Source: Symbiodinium natans
Taxonomy: Eukaryota > Sar > Dinophyceae > Suessiales > Symbiodiniaceae
Assembly: GCA_905221605.1 (NCBI GenBank)
Contig: CAJNDS010000724.1
Location: 528,501-592,500, forward strand
DNA length: 64,000 nt
Reading direction: 5' to 3'
Below are positions 1 to 12,243 of this stretch, in pieces (the stretch's first letter is position 1; every line of letters starts with the position of its first letter). The notes under the pieces were generated by a model. That model saw nothing but the letters and a program-made list of their open reading frames with translations, did not search any database and had not been told where the DNA came from. A program made the position numbers and the translations under genes.

Positions 1-2188
1 AGAAGGCCAACAGACACCCACACCCTAGACCCTAAACCCTACACCCTAAACCCTAAACCCTCAACCCCAAACCCTAAGCCCCAAACCCTGCAAGCCCCCC
101 GAGCCGAACCAGTACCAAGCTCCTATAAACGCCTTCGAGCAAAAAAAACAGACGCAACCTTCAAGCACTGGGTCCCCCAGATGGTACCCGTATTCACTTT
201 TTCCGCCTAGGTCTTAGTAGGGAATGAGGGATTGAGGAAAGTTGTCAGTTTAATTGCTTTCGGGTACTCCGCCACCCGACAACCACGCCGCTCATAAACG
301 GGGCTTGGTACCTCAGTCCTACAAAAAGCTCACCTCTGACAGCCCAAGACCCCAAATCCTGAACCCTAAACCCCAAACCCTAAACCCTAGACCCTGAACC
401 CTAATCCCTTCCCCCTTGTGTTAAAGGCACCCCTGATTATAGCAACACTTTCGGGAAAATCCTGCCGAAACCGACCCCGCCTTTTACCGAATTCCGGGAG
501 GTTCAGAGCCTCAAAACCTTCAAGCCAATCTAAACCCTACCCCAAAAGATGGCATATGGATCAAACATCCCCCTAATACTAAAAACACATTTCGAGATTC
601 TAGCGGGGGGGTAAATAATAGGCAAAACAATTAACCCCAAACCAGACCCCAGGGAAAGAAGACGAACCCGGGCTACACTTGCATCGGGCGCTTGCGGGGT
701 CTGGCGGAGCTTCGTGGCCTTCAGGCGCTGAGGGTTTAGGGTTTTCGGGTTTGGGGTTCATGGTTTAGGGTTCTTCAGGGTTCTCCGAATCAAAAGTTCC
801 CCCATGGTAGGGGATGCTAGGCGGGTTCAGGTCTTGGGGTTGGCTTTCGGGGATTGACTAGAGGATGGTGAAGCCCAAGCCCCGAAACCCTGTTAGGGTT
901 TAGGGTTTAGGCTTCAGGGTTTAGGGTTTAGGGTTTAGGGTTTAGGGTTTAGGATAAACCTCAACCCTAAACCCTAAAACCTCGAATCCTCAGGCCTCAA
1001 GGCCACTTCAAGATTACTAGGACCCAGAGTAGGCCCTTATTCCTTTTTTAGGGGTCTGGTGCTCTTCTCAGGCCCTTAAACCCAAAAAGGGCACCCTTTT
1101 CATTCCTAGGTTATGCTAGGGTCTAGTAGCCCTAAACCCTAGACCCTATCCCCCAAACCCTAAACCCTAAACCCTAAGCTCCCCCAGTAGGCATGCCGCC
1201 TAAGCGCCCGGAGCTGAAGCTTCGAATTAGGTCCTTAGACCCTCAGCCCCTAAGCCCTCATCCTCGCTTTAGGGTTTAGGGTTCTGGGGTTTGGGGTTGA
1301 GGGTTTGGGGTTTAGGGTTTAGGGTTTAGGGTTTCGGGGTTTGGGGTTTAGGGCTTATGGTTTTACAATGCTTTAATGTAAGCTTTGAGGATCTGGGGGT
1401 CGAGGGAGTTAGGGGTTTAGGGTCCTATACGGTGTTAGGCTTCTACGATTCCTTGGGCGTTCGGGGTTTGAAGCCGCGGTAGCGCAGCGGTACCCTTTTG
1501 CCCTTTGTTCTTGGTTCTAGGCCCCAAGTACACCCCTATAAACCCTAAAACCTAAACCCTAAACCCTAAGGGGGTGGTACGGGGGCCATGTTTCGGGCTT
1601 AAGGTTTCTTGGTTCAGGGTTTTTTTGGAGGGGGCTCTTTTGGTTTAGGGTTGGGATTTCCCCCTACTACCAACAGTCCTTAATTGGGGTCACAGTACTC
1701 CCCTACTAGAATCTCTACGGAGGACTGTTACTAGTGTTTGCTTAAGAACCCCAAAAGAATACAGGATAATAATCCCATATAAGGAAGAATATTTTTATTT
1801 TTGGGGCTTCTGAAGCAACTATTAGGTTAGTATAGGGGAGCAAAGAGCCGTACAAGAACCGAAGCAGGTGGCCATCGCCAGCAGCGGAGTCGTCCAGGCC
1901 CGTCTCCAATAACCTTCCTTCGCTCTTCGCGCGCAGCCCGAAACCAAAAGCACCCAAAAGCCCTAAACCAAAATGACCCAGGGGTTTAGGGTTTAGGGTT
2001 CAGGGTTCAGGGTTTAGGGTTAGCCCTAAACCAAGAGAGCCTCAACAAGAACCTAAGCCAAGAAGCCCTAAACCCTCAACCCCTTCAGGGGTTTTTAGCT
2101 TCTTGCCCATCCTAAACTCCCCTCCTGAACTCCCCAGCCTGAAGGGAGGAAAAGGAGCAAGCATGCTTCAAGCGAGAAGGTAGTTCGG

Positions 2189-2284
2189 GATGTTCCCCCT
2201 CATACTAACAGTCCTTAATAGGGATCATCATCGGGGGTACTATAATTCCTACGAAGGGACCGTTCGTATACGGGAGAACATCCC
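2189..2284. mobile_element. Inverted-repeat element, family D copy 1
   Basis: Imperfect hairpin. The left end reads GGGATGTTCCCCCTCATACT and the right end is its near reverse complement, ending GGGAGAACATCCC. The interior carries the shared string CAGTCCTTAAT. Copies with the same layout are at 3547-3630 and 8642-8728, and a diverged one at about 1665-1735. No coding capacity. Confidence 0.7.
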
Positions 2285-2663
2285 AAAGCATAATGCAAAA
2301 GCTTTGGCAGCCCAGCGGTACCCTTGTGCCCATTTGTTGGTTCAAGGTTCCCCTAAACCCTAAACCCTAAACCCTAAACCCTAAACCCTAAACCCTAAAC
2401 CCTAAAGCCTGAACCCTAAACCCAAAAACCCTAAACCCTAAACCCCTAAAACCTAAACCCTAAACCCTAAAACCTAAACCCTAAACCCTAAACCTTGGCA
2501 GCCAACCCCCACAAGGGCGCCCTTATTATGATATGGTTACCAAGAAAAATAGCAAGTTGTAGCCAGCGTATTCAGAGTTTAGGGTTTAGGGTTTAGGGTT
2601 CAGGGTTTAGGGTTTAGGGACCCTAAACACTAAACCGAAAACGCATGCCCTCGACATCAAAAG

Positions 2664-2712
2664 CGGAGGCATCGGAGGGGCCAAGCGCGAAGAAGGCCCG
2701 GACAAGCTGAGG
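2664..2712 (+). CDS. Possible upstream exon of the DVR gene
   Basis: After the AG at 2662-2663 the plus frame reads GGIGGAKREEGPDKLR and stays open to the following TTTAGGG array. In DVR proteins a Gly-rich stretch of the form REKSGIGGK follows the Rossmann start, so this island fits in position and partly in sequence. The match is short, and the next expected exon (the VVSCLAS segment) was not found, so the assignment is weak. In another frame from ATG 2644 the island encodes a short Ser/Ala/Lys stretch ending in TGA. Confidence 0.3.
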
Positions 2713-3382
2713 CACCACAGAACGGGGTGGGGGGTTTAGGTTTAGGGTTTGGGGTTTAGGGTCTAGGGCTAGGGTTTAGGGTTTGGTGTTTAGACCTTGG
2801 AGTATACAACCCAGGGTTTAGGGTTGAGGGACTGAGGGTGGGGACAGCAGGGACTTGCGTCAAGGTTTTCTAAGGTGCAGTTTTTGTTGTCAGACTAGGT
2901 TCTCTGGTAGCTTGTATAATACGTAGCTGAGTAGGTAACCTTACTCTGACCATTGACGAGTATTGAAAGGCTAACCTTTTTTGGCACATGGTACTCTGGT
3001 AGCTTGTCTCATTAAGAAGTACCAGTTCTATAGGGAATCCCGAAGCAAACCTGCTGAGGACCCTGTATTTCCCTAAGCCCCTCAGGCCTGAACCCCAGGG
3101 TTTAGGGTTTAGGGTTTAGGGCCGGTTTAGGGTTTAGGGTTTCGTATTTAGGGTTTCGGGTTTAGGATTTAGCGGTCGGGCTTCTTCCCTCAGGTATGTG
3201 CCAGAGTCGATCTGATCCTCAGCAGCTGCTGACCACGTCCGGCATCACGTGCACTCAGAAGAGCTACTTGGTTCTTAGTAGGGTTTAGGGTTTAAGGTTT
3301 AGGGTTTAGGGTTTAGGATTTCGGGTTTAGGGTTTAGGATCCCTTAAAGGGTATACGATATATATATATATATATATATATA

Positions 3383-3417
<35 letters not shown>

Positions 3418-3546
3418 ATTTATATATATATAGGGCCCCTCATTCCCTCCTAAGAACCAGCCAGAAGAGCTACTTGGTACTGTAGCCCAATGGTACCCTT
3501 TTCCCTTTTTTTTGGTTCTGGGTTCCTTTGTAAAGTCACCAACTTG

Positions 3547-3630
3547 GGATGTTCCCCTTAAAGCTACCAGTCCTTAATTGGGATCATAATGGGGGGTATT
3601 AAGGGCTGTTAGTGCACGGGGGCACATCCC
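3547..3630. mobile_element. Inverted-repeat element, family D copy 2
   Basis: Starts GGGATGTTCCCCTTAAAGCT and ends GGGGGCACATCCC, with CAGTCCTTAATTGGGATCAT inside. Same architecture as the copies at 2189-2284 and 8642-8728. Confidence 0.65.
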
Positions 3631-4902
3631 AGGGTACAACCCTATCCCCAAACCCCAAATCAAACCCCAAACCCCAAACCCTAAACCCTAAACCCCAAAC
3701 CCCTGAACAAAGGGTGCCCCTTGTTAGACTACGGTTGCTGGGCTACCAAGGCAAGGCCGTGGTCTCGACGACGGGCTCTCTCAGTGAGAGTTTTTGAGTC
3801 GATTTTAAGCGCGAGGCTTAGGTGGAGCCTGCACTTTGAAGCAGGCTGGTGGGTTTTAGGGTTTAGGGTTTAGGGTTCAGGGTTTAGGGTTTAGGGTTTA
3901 GGGTTATGGTTTAGGGTTTAGGGTTTAGGGTTTAGGGTTCAGGGTTCAGGGTTTAGGGGCTATGGAGGACCCCATATAGGGAAGCCCTTGGTGAAGACTA
4001 CCTCTAAGCGTGCTACTACCCATCTCCTTTTGTGCTGCCGCTGCTGGAATTCGTCATCTCCTGTTCGGCTGCATGCCGGCATAGAGACTCAAAAAACTGC
4101 GGATGACCAGCAGAGAGGAGACAACAAGCGCTTTTGCATGCGGGGTTTAGGGTTTAGGGCTTAGGGTAGTTTAGGGTTTAGGGCTCATAGTTGATCTAGA
4201 TTCCGGGTTTCACATGCCGGTTGCGATAAGGGTATGTCCCCAAAATAGGGGTGCCCCTACTATGCCCCAAGATACTAGAATCCCTCCTGATTCTAAGGAG
4301 CCCCCCAAAAGGGGACCCCTATTTGCAGAAACCCCTGTAGGGTTTAGGGTTTAGGGCTACTAGGGTTTAGGGTTTAGGGCTTACGGTTTAGGGGGTTCTG
4401 GGGCTTGACTGCCATTCGGTAATTTCTGCTTGGGCATCCCCATGTGCGCATGCTCAGTCTAGTGTTTTCCGGCTTTTAGGGTTGCAGGGTCGTAGGTTGG
4501 TAGGGTTGTAGGGATTTCGGGTTGTAGGGTCGAAGGGTCGTAGGGTCGTCGGGTTGTAGGGTTGAAGAGTGTAGGGTTGCGGGTGTACGGTTCAGGGTTT
4601 AGGGCCTAGGGTACCAAAACCCCGTTCGACCCGACAGTCCCCAACCTATATAGGGTTGGAATAAGGGGTTTGCGTTTCGGGCTTGCGATTTGAGCACATG
4701 GGTTTTAAGTGGGTTTTAAGGTTCGTCGGGGCTCCGGAGCATAAACGCTCTAACCCCATACCTCAAAACCCTATACCTTAAAACCCCAAACCCTTAGAAC
4801 CCTAACCCCTACACGCGAAACCAGAAACCCTAAAACCTTGAACCCTAAATCCTTAAGCTTTGGAGAGCAGAGGACCTGGTTGCAAAATCCACGGTCTAGA
4901 GC

Positions 4903-5024
4903 AAGGAGGTTCATGGATACTATAAGCGCAAGTATACGTCTACGTATAAGCTGGTTCGGGGACTTCGGGGGCTTGTAAGTACAGTTTGAATTGGGGTCAG
5001 AAGTACCCAGGAACCTCCAAGTAC
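4903..5024. mobile_element. Inverted-repeat element, family A copy 1
   Basis: The left end AAGGAGGTTCATGGATACTA pairs with the right end AAGTACCCAGGAACCTCCAAG. The interior carries GGGGACTT and AGTACAGTTT strings shared with the other family A copies (9322-9508, 17253-17425, 18889-19086, 31572-31817). MITE-like, no ORF. Confidence 0.75.
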
Positions 5025-5132
5025 ACCCGAAACCCTAAACTAAACCTCAAGCCGTAAACCCTAAACCCTAAACCCCAAGCCCTAAACCCTAAACCCGAAA
5101 CCCTAAACCCTAAACCCTAAACCTATTGTGAG

Positions 5133-8100
5133 GACTCCTTCGACATTGATTACCAGGCGACGGTGAATTGCGTGGAGGCGGGCCCTGGCTAGGGTTTAGG
5201 GTTTAGGGTTTAGGGTTTAGGGTTTAGGGTTTAGGGTTTAGGGTTTAGGGTTTAGGGTTTAGGGTTTAGGGTTTAGTTTTTAGGGTTTAGGGTTTAGGGT
5301 TTAGGGTTTAGGGTTTAGGGTTTAGGGTTTAGGGTTTAGGGTTTAGGGTTTAGGGTTTAGGGTTTAGGGTTTAAAGGGTTTAAAGGGTTTAGGGTTTAAA
5401 GGGTTTAGGGTTTAAAGGGTTTAGGGTTTAGGGTTTAGGGTTTAGGGTTTAGGGTTTAGGGTCGTGAGTCGTGGGGTTGGGGGTTAGGGACTCCCCGATT
5501 TGAGGTCTGTTCTGAACCCTAAACCTAAAGGCCATGAACCCACACTCCCCAGCTGACAGCACAAGCCCCAAACACCCTAAAGCCCAAACCCGAAACCCTA
5601 AACCCGAAACCCCAAACCCCTAAACCCTAAACCCGAAACCCCAAAAAACCCTAAACCCTAAACCCTAAACCCTAAACCCTAAACCCTAAACCCTAAACCC
5701 TAAACCCTAAACCCTAAACCCTAAACCCTAAACCCTAAACCCTAAACCCTAAACCCTCTTTTGCAGAGGCATCCCGGAAGGCCGGCCTGAGCCACTTCGT
5801 GCTTCTTTCCGCCGTCTGCGCGGAGTCCCAGACGAGCTTTTAGGGAGCGATCGAGGGCTTTTAGGGGCTTATATAGGGTTTAGGGTTTAGGGTTTAGGAT
5901 TTAGGGTTTAGGGTTTAGGGTTTAGGGTTTAGGGTTTAGGGGCTTAGGGCTTTCTTAGTTCTTTTTAAGGGTTTAGGGCTTAGGTTCAGGGACTAGGGCT
6001 TAGGGATTACGTGGGTTTAGGGCATAGAGTTTAGGGCCCAGGGCTTAGGGCTTAGGGCTTCGGGTGACGGGAAACGGGCTCAGGGTTGGCTAAAACTCTA
6101 AAACCCCAAACCCCGTGAGCCATGCATTCTACCCGAGTTCAATGCGCCGCTGCGCGGGAGGTGAGACTGGTTGCGCTGTTGCGCCTGCAACACACAAGGC
6201 CCACAAGAATCCAACGAGATGGCGGTTTAGGGTTTAGGGTTTAGGGTGGGTTTCGGGTTTAGGGGAAAAGGGTTTAGGGCCTCTGCGACCGAGGAATCAT
6301 AGACGCCCACAGAGATCTCCGAGCTAAAGCAGCGACTGGAGCCCGGCCCTTGAGGCATCAGCACGGCAGGCTCCAGCTTTTGTATTCCCAGAATATCGAC
6401 ATGCTGGACAAAGCCAGCGAGGCACACAGAAGCTGACGCCTTCCAACGCGCGCGCGAGCGCGCGCCCGCGCCGGGGCTTAGGGCTTATAGGGTTTAGGGC
6501 TTAGGTTTTTGGGTTTAGGGGTTAGGGCTTAGGGCTTCGAGTTTTGGGTTTAGGGCGGCTGAGGGTTTAGGATTCTACAGGAAGTAGGTTGTTGAAGTCT
6601 GCCCGGGAGCCCAATGCGCCCTTGAAGCCAGAAAACAAAGCTCCTCGAAGCTCATCCTACTATTTTCCCCAGACAGGAACCCTGAATAATGTTCCATGAA
6701 GCCACCTGAGTCCCTAAACCCTAAACTCTAAACCCCAAACCCTAAACCCTAAGCCCTAAGCCCTAAACCCTAGACCCGAAACCCTAAGCCCTAAGCCCTA
6801 AGCCCTAAGCCCTTAACCCTAAACTCTAAACCCTAAACCCTAAACCCTAAACCCTAAACCCTAAACCCTAAACCTTAAACCCTAAACCCTAAACCCTAAC
6901 CCTAAACCCTAAACCCTAAACCCCAGCCCTGCACCCAGGCGTGCAGCGCCCGCTCCTGGCCTTCCAGGAAGCCAAGCTCCAGGCCGAGGCGCGCTCTTTA
7001 GGGTTTTGGGTTCAGGGTCTAGGGTTTAGGGCTAGGGTTTAGGGTTTAGGGTTTGGGGTTTGGGGTTTAGGGTTTAGGGTTTGGGGTTTGGGGTTTAGGG
7101 TTTAGGGTTTGGGGTTTGGGGTTTGGGGTTTAGGGTTCAGGACTCAGGGTTCGGGGAGTTAAGGCCCGAGAATGAGAAAGAAAGGTAGGGTGTAAGACTC
7201 CACTAAAGACACCCAAGTCTAGTGAATCATCAACTAAAATGTGTGACATGCCTCTTCAATCCGCAAACCAAGGAAACAGAGGATAATTAGAATGGCCACA
7301 AAGTCGGTTAATCCTACTTTGTAGTGAGTTTTCTGCATGAATAGACCTTGTCAGATGTCAACATCTAGCAGTGTTCGATAAACAATGAACACCGTCCGGT
7401 GAGCTTGTCTGGCGTCCAGAAAGCTTCAACATAGGTTGAGGGTTTAGGTTCTAGGGTTTGGGGCTTAGGGCCCTAAACCCTAAACCCTACACCCTAAACC
7501 CTAAACCCTAAACCGGTTCAGGGCTGTTTAGAGCTGAGTTCGGGGGCTCCCTGCCCTCAGGCCGATCTCTGCAAAGAGGGCGAGAAGATGACCTACTCGA
7601 TCGCCCGGGGGGCCTAGACTTCCAAGCAAAAGGATGGTTTAGGGTTTGGGGTTCGGAGTTTGGGGTTTAGGGTTTTGTGTTTACCCTAAAACCCTAAACC
7701 CCAAACCCCAAACCCCAAACCTTAGACCCGAAACCCTAAACCCCAAAAACCCAAGCCCTAAACCCAACATCGCCTTGCAAGTTCGCCAAGCCCCAGCTGG
7801 CAGGATGTTTGGTTTTGGGGTTTAGGGTTTAGGGTTTAGGGTTTAGGGTTTAGGGTTTAGGGTTTAGGGTTTGGGGTTTGGGGTTTGGGGTTTGGGGTTT
7901 GGGGCTGTTGGGTTGGCAGGATGCCAGCGTATCTTCATGAGGATGACATTAGCAAGGCGAAAGCTGAAACAAAGACAATGTCTCCCAAGCATGCCAAGGG
8001 TTTAGGGTTTAGGGTTTAGGGTTTAGGGTTTAGGGTTTAGGGATTAGGGTTTTGGGTTTTGGGTTTAGGGTTTAGGGTTTTGGAGGGGGACTCACCTCCT

Positions 8101-11100
8101 TCTGTGCGGCCTGTTCCCAAACCGAACCGCCCTAAACTAAACCCGAAACCCGAACCCGAAGCCCGAAGCCGAAGAACAGTCGGAAAGCCCTAAACCCTAA
8201 CCCTAAACCCGAGATGGCAGTTGGTGGGGAAGCTAGGTGCGACCGACAGCCTTCTTCAAGTCGCTGCTGGGTCAGGCCGGAAGTTAAAATGCAAGGTTGA
8301 GGATTAGGGTATGGGGTATAGGTTTAGGGTAAGGGCTTGGGATACATCTAAGGTCGGCTTAGGGCTCAAGGAATTGGAGTTTACGTCCGGGCCTAGTGTT
8401 TAGGATAGTACTTGGCATTGTGTGGGGCTTCGGATCGTGTCTCTTTCAGGGCGTTTTTGGGTTTTAGGGTCTTCGGGTTTGGGGTTGTAGGCTTTTAGAG
8501 TTTTAGGGTTTTGGGCCTTTTGGGCCTTTTGGGTTTTAGGTTCTTGGGGGGTTGCCCCGTGTTTGTTTTTTGGGGTGTGTTTTAGGATGTGAGGCTTGTG
8601 TCTCTTGGGGCTTTAGTGCGGACTTCAGGGCCTTTGGGGTTGGGAGGCTCCCCCTTATACTAGCAGTCCTTAATAAGGATTGTTTTTCAATCACTATTAA
8701 GCACTGTTCGTGTAAGGTGGAACATCCCAACCTTTTAGGGTTTTGGGTTTTTAAGGGGGCTAGGGTGTGTGTCGAAGGTTCTGGCAGCACTGTTGTGCTA
8801 CCTTACATGTTAGGCTTCCAGGACATTTGGGAGACCCAACAAAACAAACACGAAAGCGCAACACCAAACCCTAAACCCTGAACGGCCGGGCTGTACAGGC
8901 GTTAGTCCATCGCGCAGGATTCAGGGTCCCTTCGAAGCCCTCCGGAAGCTCACGAGGTTTAGGGTTTGGGGTTTATGGTTTAGGGGTTAGTTGCTTTTGT
9001 CTCCCCTGTATACAAGCCGTCTGAAATCCAAACTACCCTTAAACGTACTCGAAGTTTCATGGGTACTTGTAAGCACGAGTTTAAGCAGGATAGCTACAGT
9101 CCAACTAGAACATAGGGGTCGGAATAATGACTAGTAATGTTCCCTTATGGTCCCTGTAGCAGTGTATTTATGCTGTAATAAACCCCCCCCCCAAAAAAAA
9201 AAATCCTTGTTCCAAGCCTCCTAGAGTATACAAACAGAATTGACGTCCGAGGTGAAGGGTGTCAAGGGGGGCGCTCCCTACGTCATGTTCGGCGACGGGA
9301 CAGAGGTGGATCCGGTCCCTTCTTGGAGATTCACGGGTACTTATAACTCTTAGGTAACCTCTAACCTTTTTGGTTATAGAGAATCCAAAAAGTTAGCCTG
9401 TTTAAGACTAATTAGGGTATTCAGCGCCTGAGTAAGAAGTTTACTTGTAACCTGAGGGTCTTCTAAGTACAGTTATGAGTGGGTTATAAGTACCCATGAA
9501 CCTCCAAGGTAACAACCTAAGCCCGAAACCGCAAACCCGCTGTGTTTTTGCTCATTGTTGTTTTAGGGCTTAGTGGTCTAAAAAAAAAAATATATATATA
9601 TATATATATACATATGTATATAGAGGGTTGGCGCCGGGCAGGACTCGAGGTGATGTTTTGGGACCTGAGAAATTCAGGCTTTGGGCTGTAACTGTTATCA
9701 CTGTTATAGATAATTTGGCGACGCTGGGTTCAGATCTTTGTGCTTAGTTTTCAGTTTAGGTGCTCTGTGTAAGAGTTAGCTCAGGACTTAGGGCAAGCCA
9801 AGATAAGGTCTCCATTAAAGACGCCCTGTGCCTTCCAAAAAGTACACCCGCCACCCTCGAACCCTAAACCCTAAACCCTAAACCTTAAACCTAGCAATCC
9901 AAAGGCCTGCATGGGCCAACCCCCATACCAGGTTCGATGCAAGCCGATCAGTGAGCAGGAAGCTCTGGGCAGGGGGGGGGGGGGAGATATGAGGTAGGAT
10001 TTTCCTAGTATCCCCAAGGAGGGGAACAGTATTTTTTTCCCGTATGGTAGTTGCTCAAAGGACCTGGTGAACAACGACTACTTGGAGGTTCAGGGTTTAG
10101 GGTTTAGGGTTAGGGTTTAAGGTTTTGGGATTTTAAGTATAACTGTACTTACAAGCCTCTAAGTCCCCTAAGTAGGTTGTCAGTAGACCTATACCTGGGG
10201 TTCTAAGTACCCATGAACCTCCAAGTACACCCTCAGAACTCAAAGCCCAATAACCCTGAGGATTAGTCCAGGGCTTAGGGTTCAGGAGTTAGGGTTTTGG
10301 GCTTAAGGTCTATAAGGTCTAATGAGGTCTATAGGTTTAGGATTTAGGCGTTTGGGGTCTGGAGCTGCGAGGGTATATCTTTTCAGAATGTAATATCAAC
10401 GACCCTGAAATCCCGTTCTAGTTGAATAGGCCCCTATGTCAGGGTTTAGGGTTTAGGATGTGGGATTTTGGTCAACTGTCACTTTGCGCAACGCTACTAT
10501 TTCTGCCCGACAGATGTGGTGTCCACCAGGGCATCTTCAAACCCCTAAACCCCAGGCCCTAAACCCTCAACCCCAAACTCCAAACCCTAAACCCCAAACC
10601 CAAGCACTTCCCTTAAGCGAAGTGTCCGGCGCGCCGCTGCAGGACCTCGCCTCGTTCATGGCGGACTGCTTCTGGGATCCTGCCGCGAGCTCGTTGAATA
10701 GGGTTTAGGGTTTAGGGCTTAGGGTTTAATTATGGTTTAGGTGGCATCCTCCCTGAACAGACTGGTACAAGGAGGGGCCCCGCAAGTCTACCAGTTGCTT
10801 ACGAACCCCCCCCCCCCAAAAAATAAGAAAAAAAATGTTTCCTGACATGTGCAAAAAAAGGGGGGATTACTACTATGATTATTATTGTTATTATTATTAT
10901 GTGCTTTTTGGGGGTTCCTAAGCAAATAGTAGAAGTTTTAAGTAGAGTTAGAAGGGCCCTAAATTGGATTATATGGACCCTAAAGTAGGTTAAAGTCCCT
11001 TGACTATAGTTAGTACAGTCAGGGGCCCCCTCCTTGTAGTTTCCTACGTGCAAAGAAAAAGGAGCAAGAGGGTGTGGGTTTAGGCCCTACAACGTTAGAA

Positions 11101-11658
11101 TCCTAAAGCTCCCCCCCCCCCCCTTCCTTCTCGCTCGTAATGCTCCCCAAACCTTAAACCCTAAGCCCCTTAACCCCTAAGGTCCTTAACCCCTAAACCC
11201 TAAACCCCTAAACCCCTAAACCTACCTTAACCACCGCAAAATCCCTTGCCCGGCCCTTCCCTGCATCCGGCTGTCGGTGGCTTCGGCGGCTTCGATACGA
11301 TCAGCTTGAGAGCCCTTCCTCCGGTCGAGGATTCAGCTGTACAGGGGTTTAGGGTTTAGGGTTTAGGGCTAAAACTCGCGGGAGGAGGCGGTGTCGCGAA
11401 ATAGCAAGATTAGCGAGCTTCTGAGGTGGGGTTGGCCTAGATTCGTCTTGTGAGGTAGTCTGCCCATAATGTAAATACTCTGAGGTTGTCGGAACCCCTA
11501 AACCCCAAACCCTAAACCCTATTCCCTAAACCCGAAATCCTAAACCCGAAGCCCTAAACCCTCAACCCTCAAACCCTAAACCGTAAACCCTAAACCCTAA
11601 ACTCCGAACCCGACTAGCGAGGCCAAGAAGAATCAGATCTTGCCCATTGGCGGGCCCG
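5133..11658 (+). CDS. DVR: Divinyl chlorophyllide a 8-vinyl-reductase, first block of exons
   Basis: Plastid SDR-family enzyme that reduces the 8-vinyl group of 3,8-divinyl (proto)chlorophyllide a to give monovinyl chlorophyll precursors. Exons that join in frame: 5133-5177 (DSFDIDYQATVNC), 5769-5817 (KAGLSHFVLLSAV), 6939-6988 (VQRPLLAFQEAKLQAE), 7561-7602 (EKMTYSI), 8237-8275 (VRPTAFFKSLLGQ), 9252 to about 9299 (GGAPYVMFGDG), about 10616-10681 (LQDLASFMADCFWDP), 11622-11658 (AKKNQILPIGGP). Each lines up in order with plant DVR, including HFVLLSA, RPTAFFKSL, PYVMFGDG and LPIGGPG. Donors are GC at every resolved junction. Only the junction near 9299 is unclear (GA possible). Introns are 0.6-1.3 kb and consist largely of telomere heptamers. 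The N-terminal transit peptide, Rossmann GxxGxxG and VVSCLAS segments were not found. They should lie before 5133. Confidence 0.93.
5190..5462. repeat. TTTAGGG array at the 5' end of a DVR intron
   Basis: About 39 heptamers with a few TTTAAAGGG variants. It starts 12 nt after the GC donor at 5178 and faces a CCCTAAA array (about 5645-5757) at the other end of the same intron, so the two arms could pair. Confidence 0.9.
5645..5757. repeat. CCCTAAA array at the 3' end of a DVR intron
   Basis: Sixteen near-perfect heptamers, followed by TCTTTTGCAGAG and the exon at 5769. It is the inverted partner of the 5190-5462 array. Confidence 0.9.
7808..7913. repeat. Telomere array flanked by a 10-bp direct repeat
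   Basis: TTTAGGG and TTTGGGG units lie between two copies of TGGCAGGATG (7798-7807 and 7914-7923), inside a DVR intron. This looks like an insertion at a staggered break with target duplication, but 10 bp alone is moderate evidence. Confidence 0.6.
8642..8728. mobile_element. Inverted-repeat element, family D copy 3
   Basis: Left end GGGAGGCTCCCCCTTATACT, right end AAGGTGGAACATCCC, interior CAGTCCTTAATAAGGAT. It lies in the DVR intron 8276-9251. The open frames across it on both strands are by-products. Confidence 0.65.
9322..9508. mobile_element. Inverted-repeat element, family A copy 2
   Basis: Left end CTTGGAGATTCACGGGTACT followed by TATAA, right end TTATAAGTACCCATGAACCT followed by CCAAG. 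It begins about 20 nt after the end of the DVR exon at 9252, so it may have founded that intron. Confidence 0.75.
10799..10925. mobile_element. Inverted-repeat element, family G copy
   Basis: Left end TGCTTACGAACCCCCCC, right end TTTTGGGGGTTCCTAAGCAA. AT-rich interior with ATT repeats. Related copies start TTGCTTAAGAACCCC at 1738, TTGCTTAGGAACCCC at 21453 and TTGCTTAAGAAACCC at 22380. Intronic in DVR. Confidence 0.65.
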
Positions 11659-12243
11659 GCCGGCCCCTTAGACTTTCCGGACGCTCGAGTCTCCCCTTTA
11701 GGGTTTAGGGTTTAGGGTTTAGGGTTTAGGGAATAGGGTTTAGGGTGTAGGGTTTAGGGTTTAGGGTTTAGGGGCCAGAAAATTTAGGGTTGAAGGTTTT
11801 GGGATTCGGGGTTAGAGGGTCAAGGATTTTCAAGGGTTCAGATGGTTTAAATCTGAAGTTAGAAGGATCAGGTTCACGGGGTTAGGGTTGAGGGCTTAGG
11901 GCTTTCAAGGGAAGGGCTAGGTATCATGGTAGGGCAAACCCTAAACCCTGAACCCTAATCCCTAATCCCTAAACCCTAAACCCTAAACCCTAAACCCTAA
12001 ACCCTAAACCCTAAACCCCAAACCCTAAACCCTAAACCCTAAACAGCCAGTGGCAGCTGAAGTCTCGGAGCACTAGGATGGTCAATTCTGGCGTTGCCTG
12101 ATGAGGGCTGGCGGAGGGGGGGGGGTTCATGGGGGGTAGGTGCCTAAAGAAGCTTAGGGAAGCTTAGGGAGCCTTAGGGAGTACGTAGGGTAGGCCTGAA
12201 CTCGCACAATTGGTGGAGCTTGTTGCGTGTGACGCAGAGCACA

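Larger units (their letters stand above)
1..5132. repeat. Telomere-heptamer arrays and inverted-repeat elements, no complete gene
   Basis: The stretch alternates CCCTAAA arrays (e.g. 2345-2495, 5030-5125) and TTTAGGG arrays (e.g. 900-955, 3855-3960) with islands of 50-200 bp. Islands with an AG in front and an open plus frame include 653-720, 1190-1235, 3196-3265 (frame containing SRSDPQQLLTTSG) and 3743-3790 (frame AVVSTTGSLS). None gives a recognisable product. They could be exons of the missing N-terminal part of the DVR gene or of another gene, or intron sequence. Element copies of families C, D, E and G lie here, plus a TA microsatellite at 3358-3432. Confidence 0.7.

Noticed and set aside
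1-100. Chromosome end, because the window opens with CCCTAAA units
   Set aside because: The units are short and degenerate, and similar or longer arrays in both orientations occur across all 64 kb among genes.
1486-1530. A tRNA gene
   Set aside because: A-box-like and B-box-like strings are present, but no acceptor stem or anticodon arm can be drawn. It belongs to repeat family E.
3743-3790. Missing DVR exon with the VVSCLAS segment
   Set aside because: The frame reads AVVSTTGSLS, which is only loosely similar, and it does not join in frame with the exon at 5133 in an obvious way.
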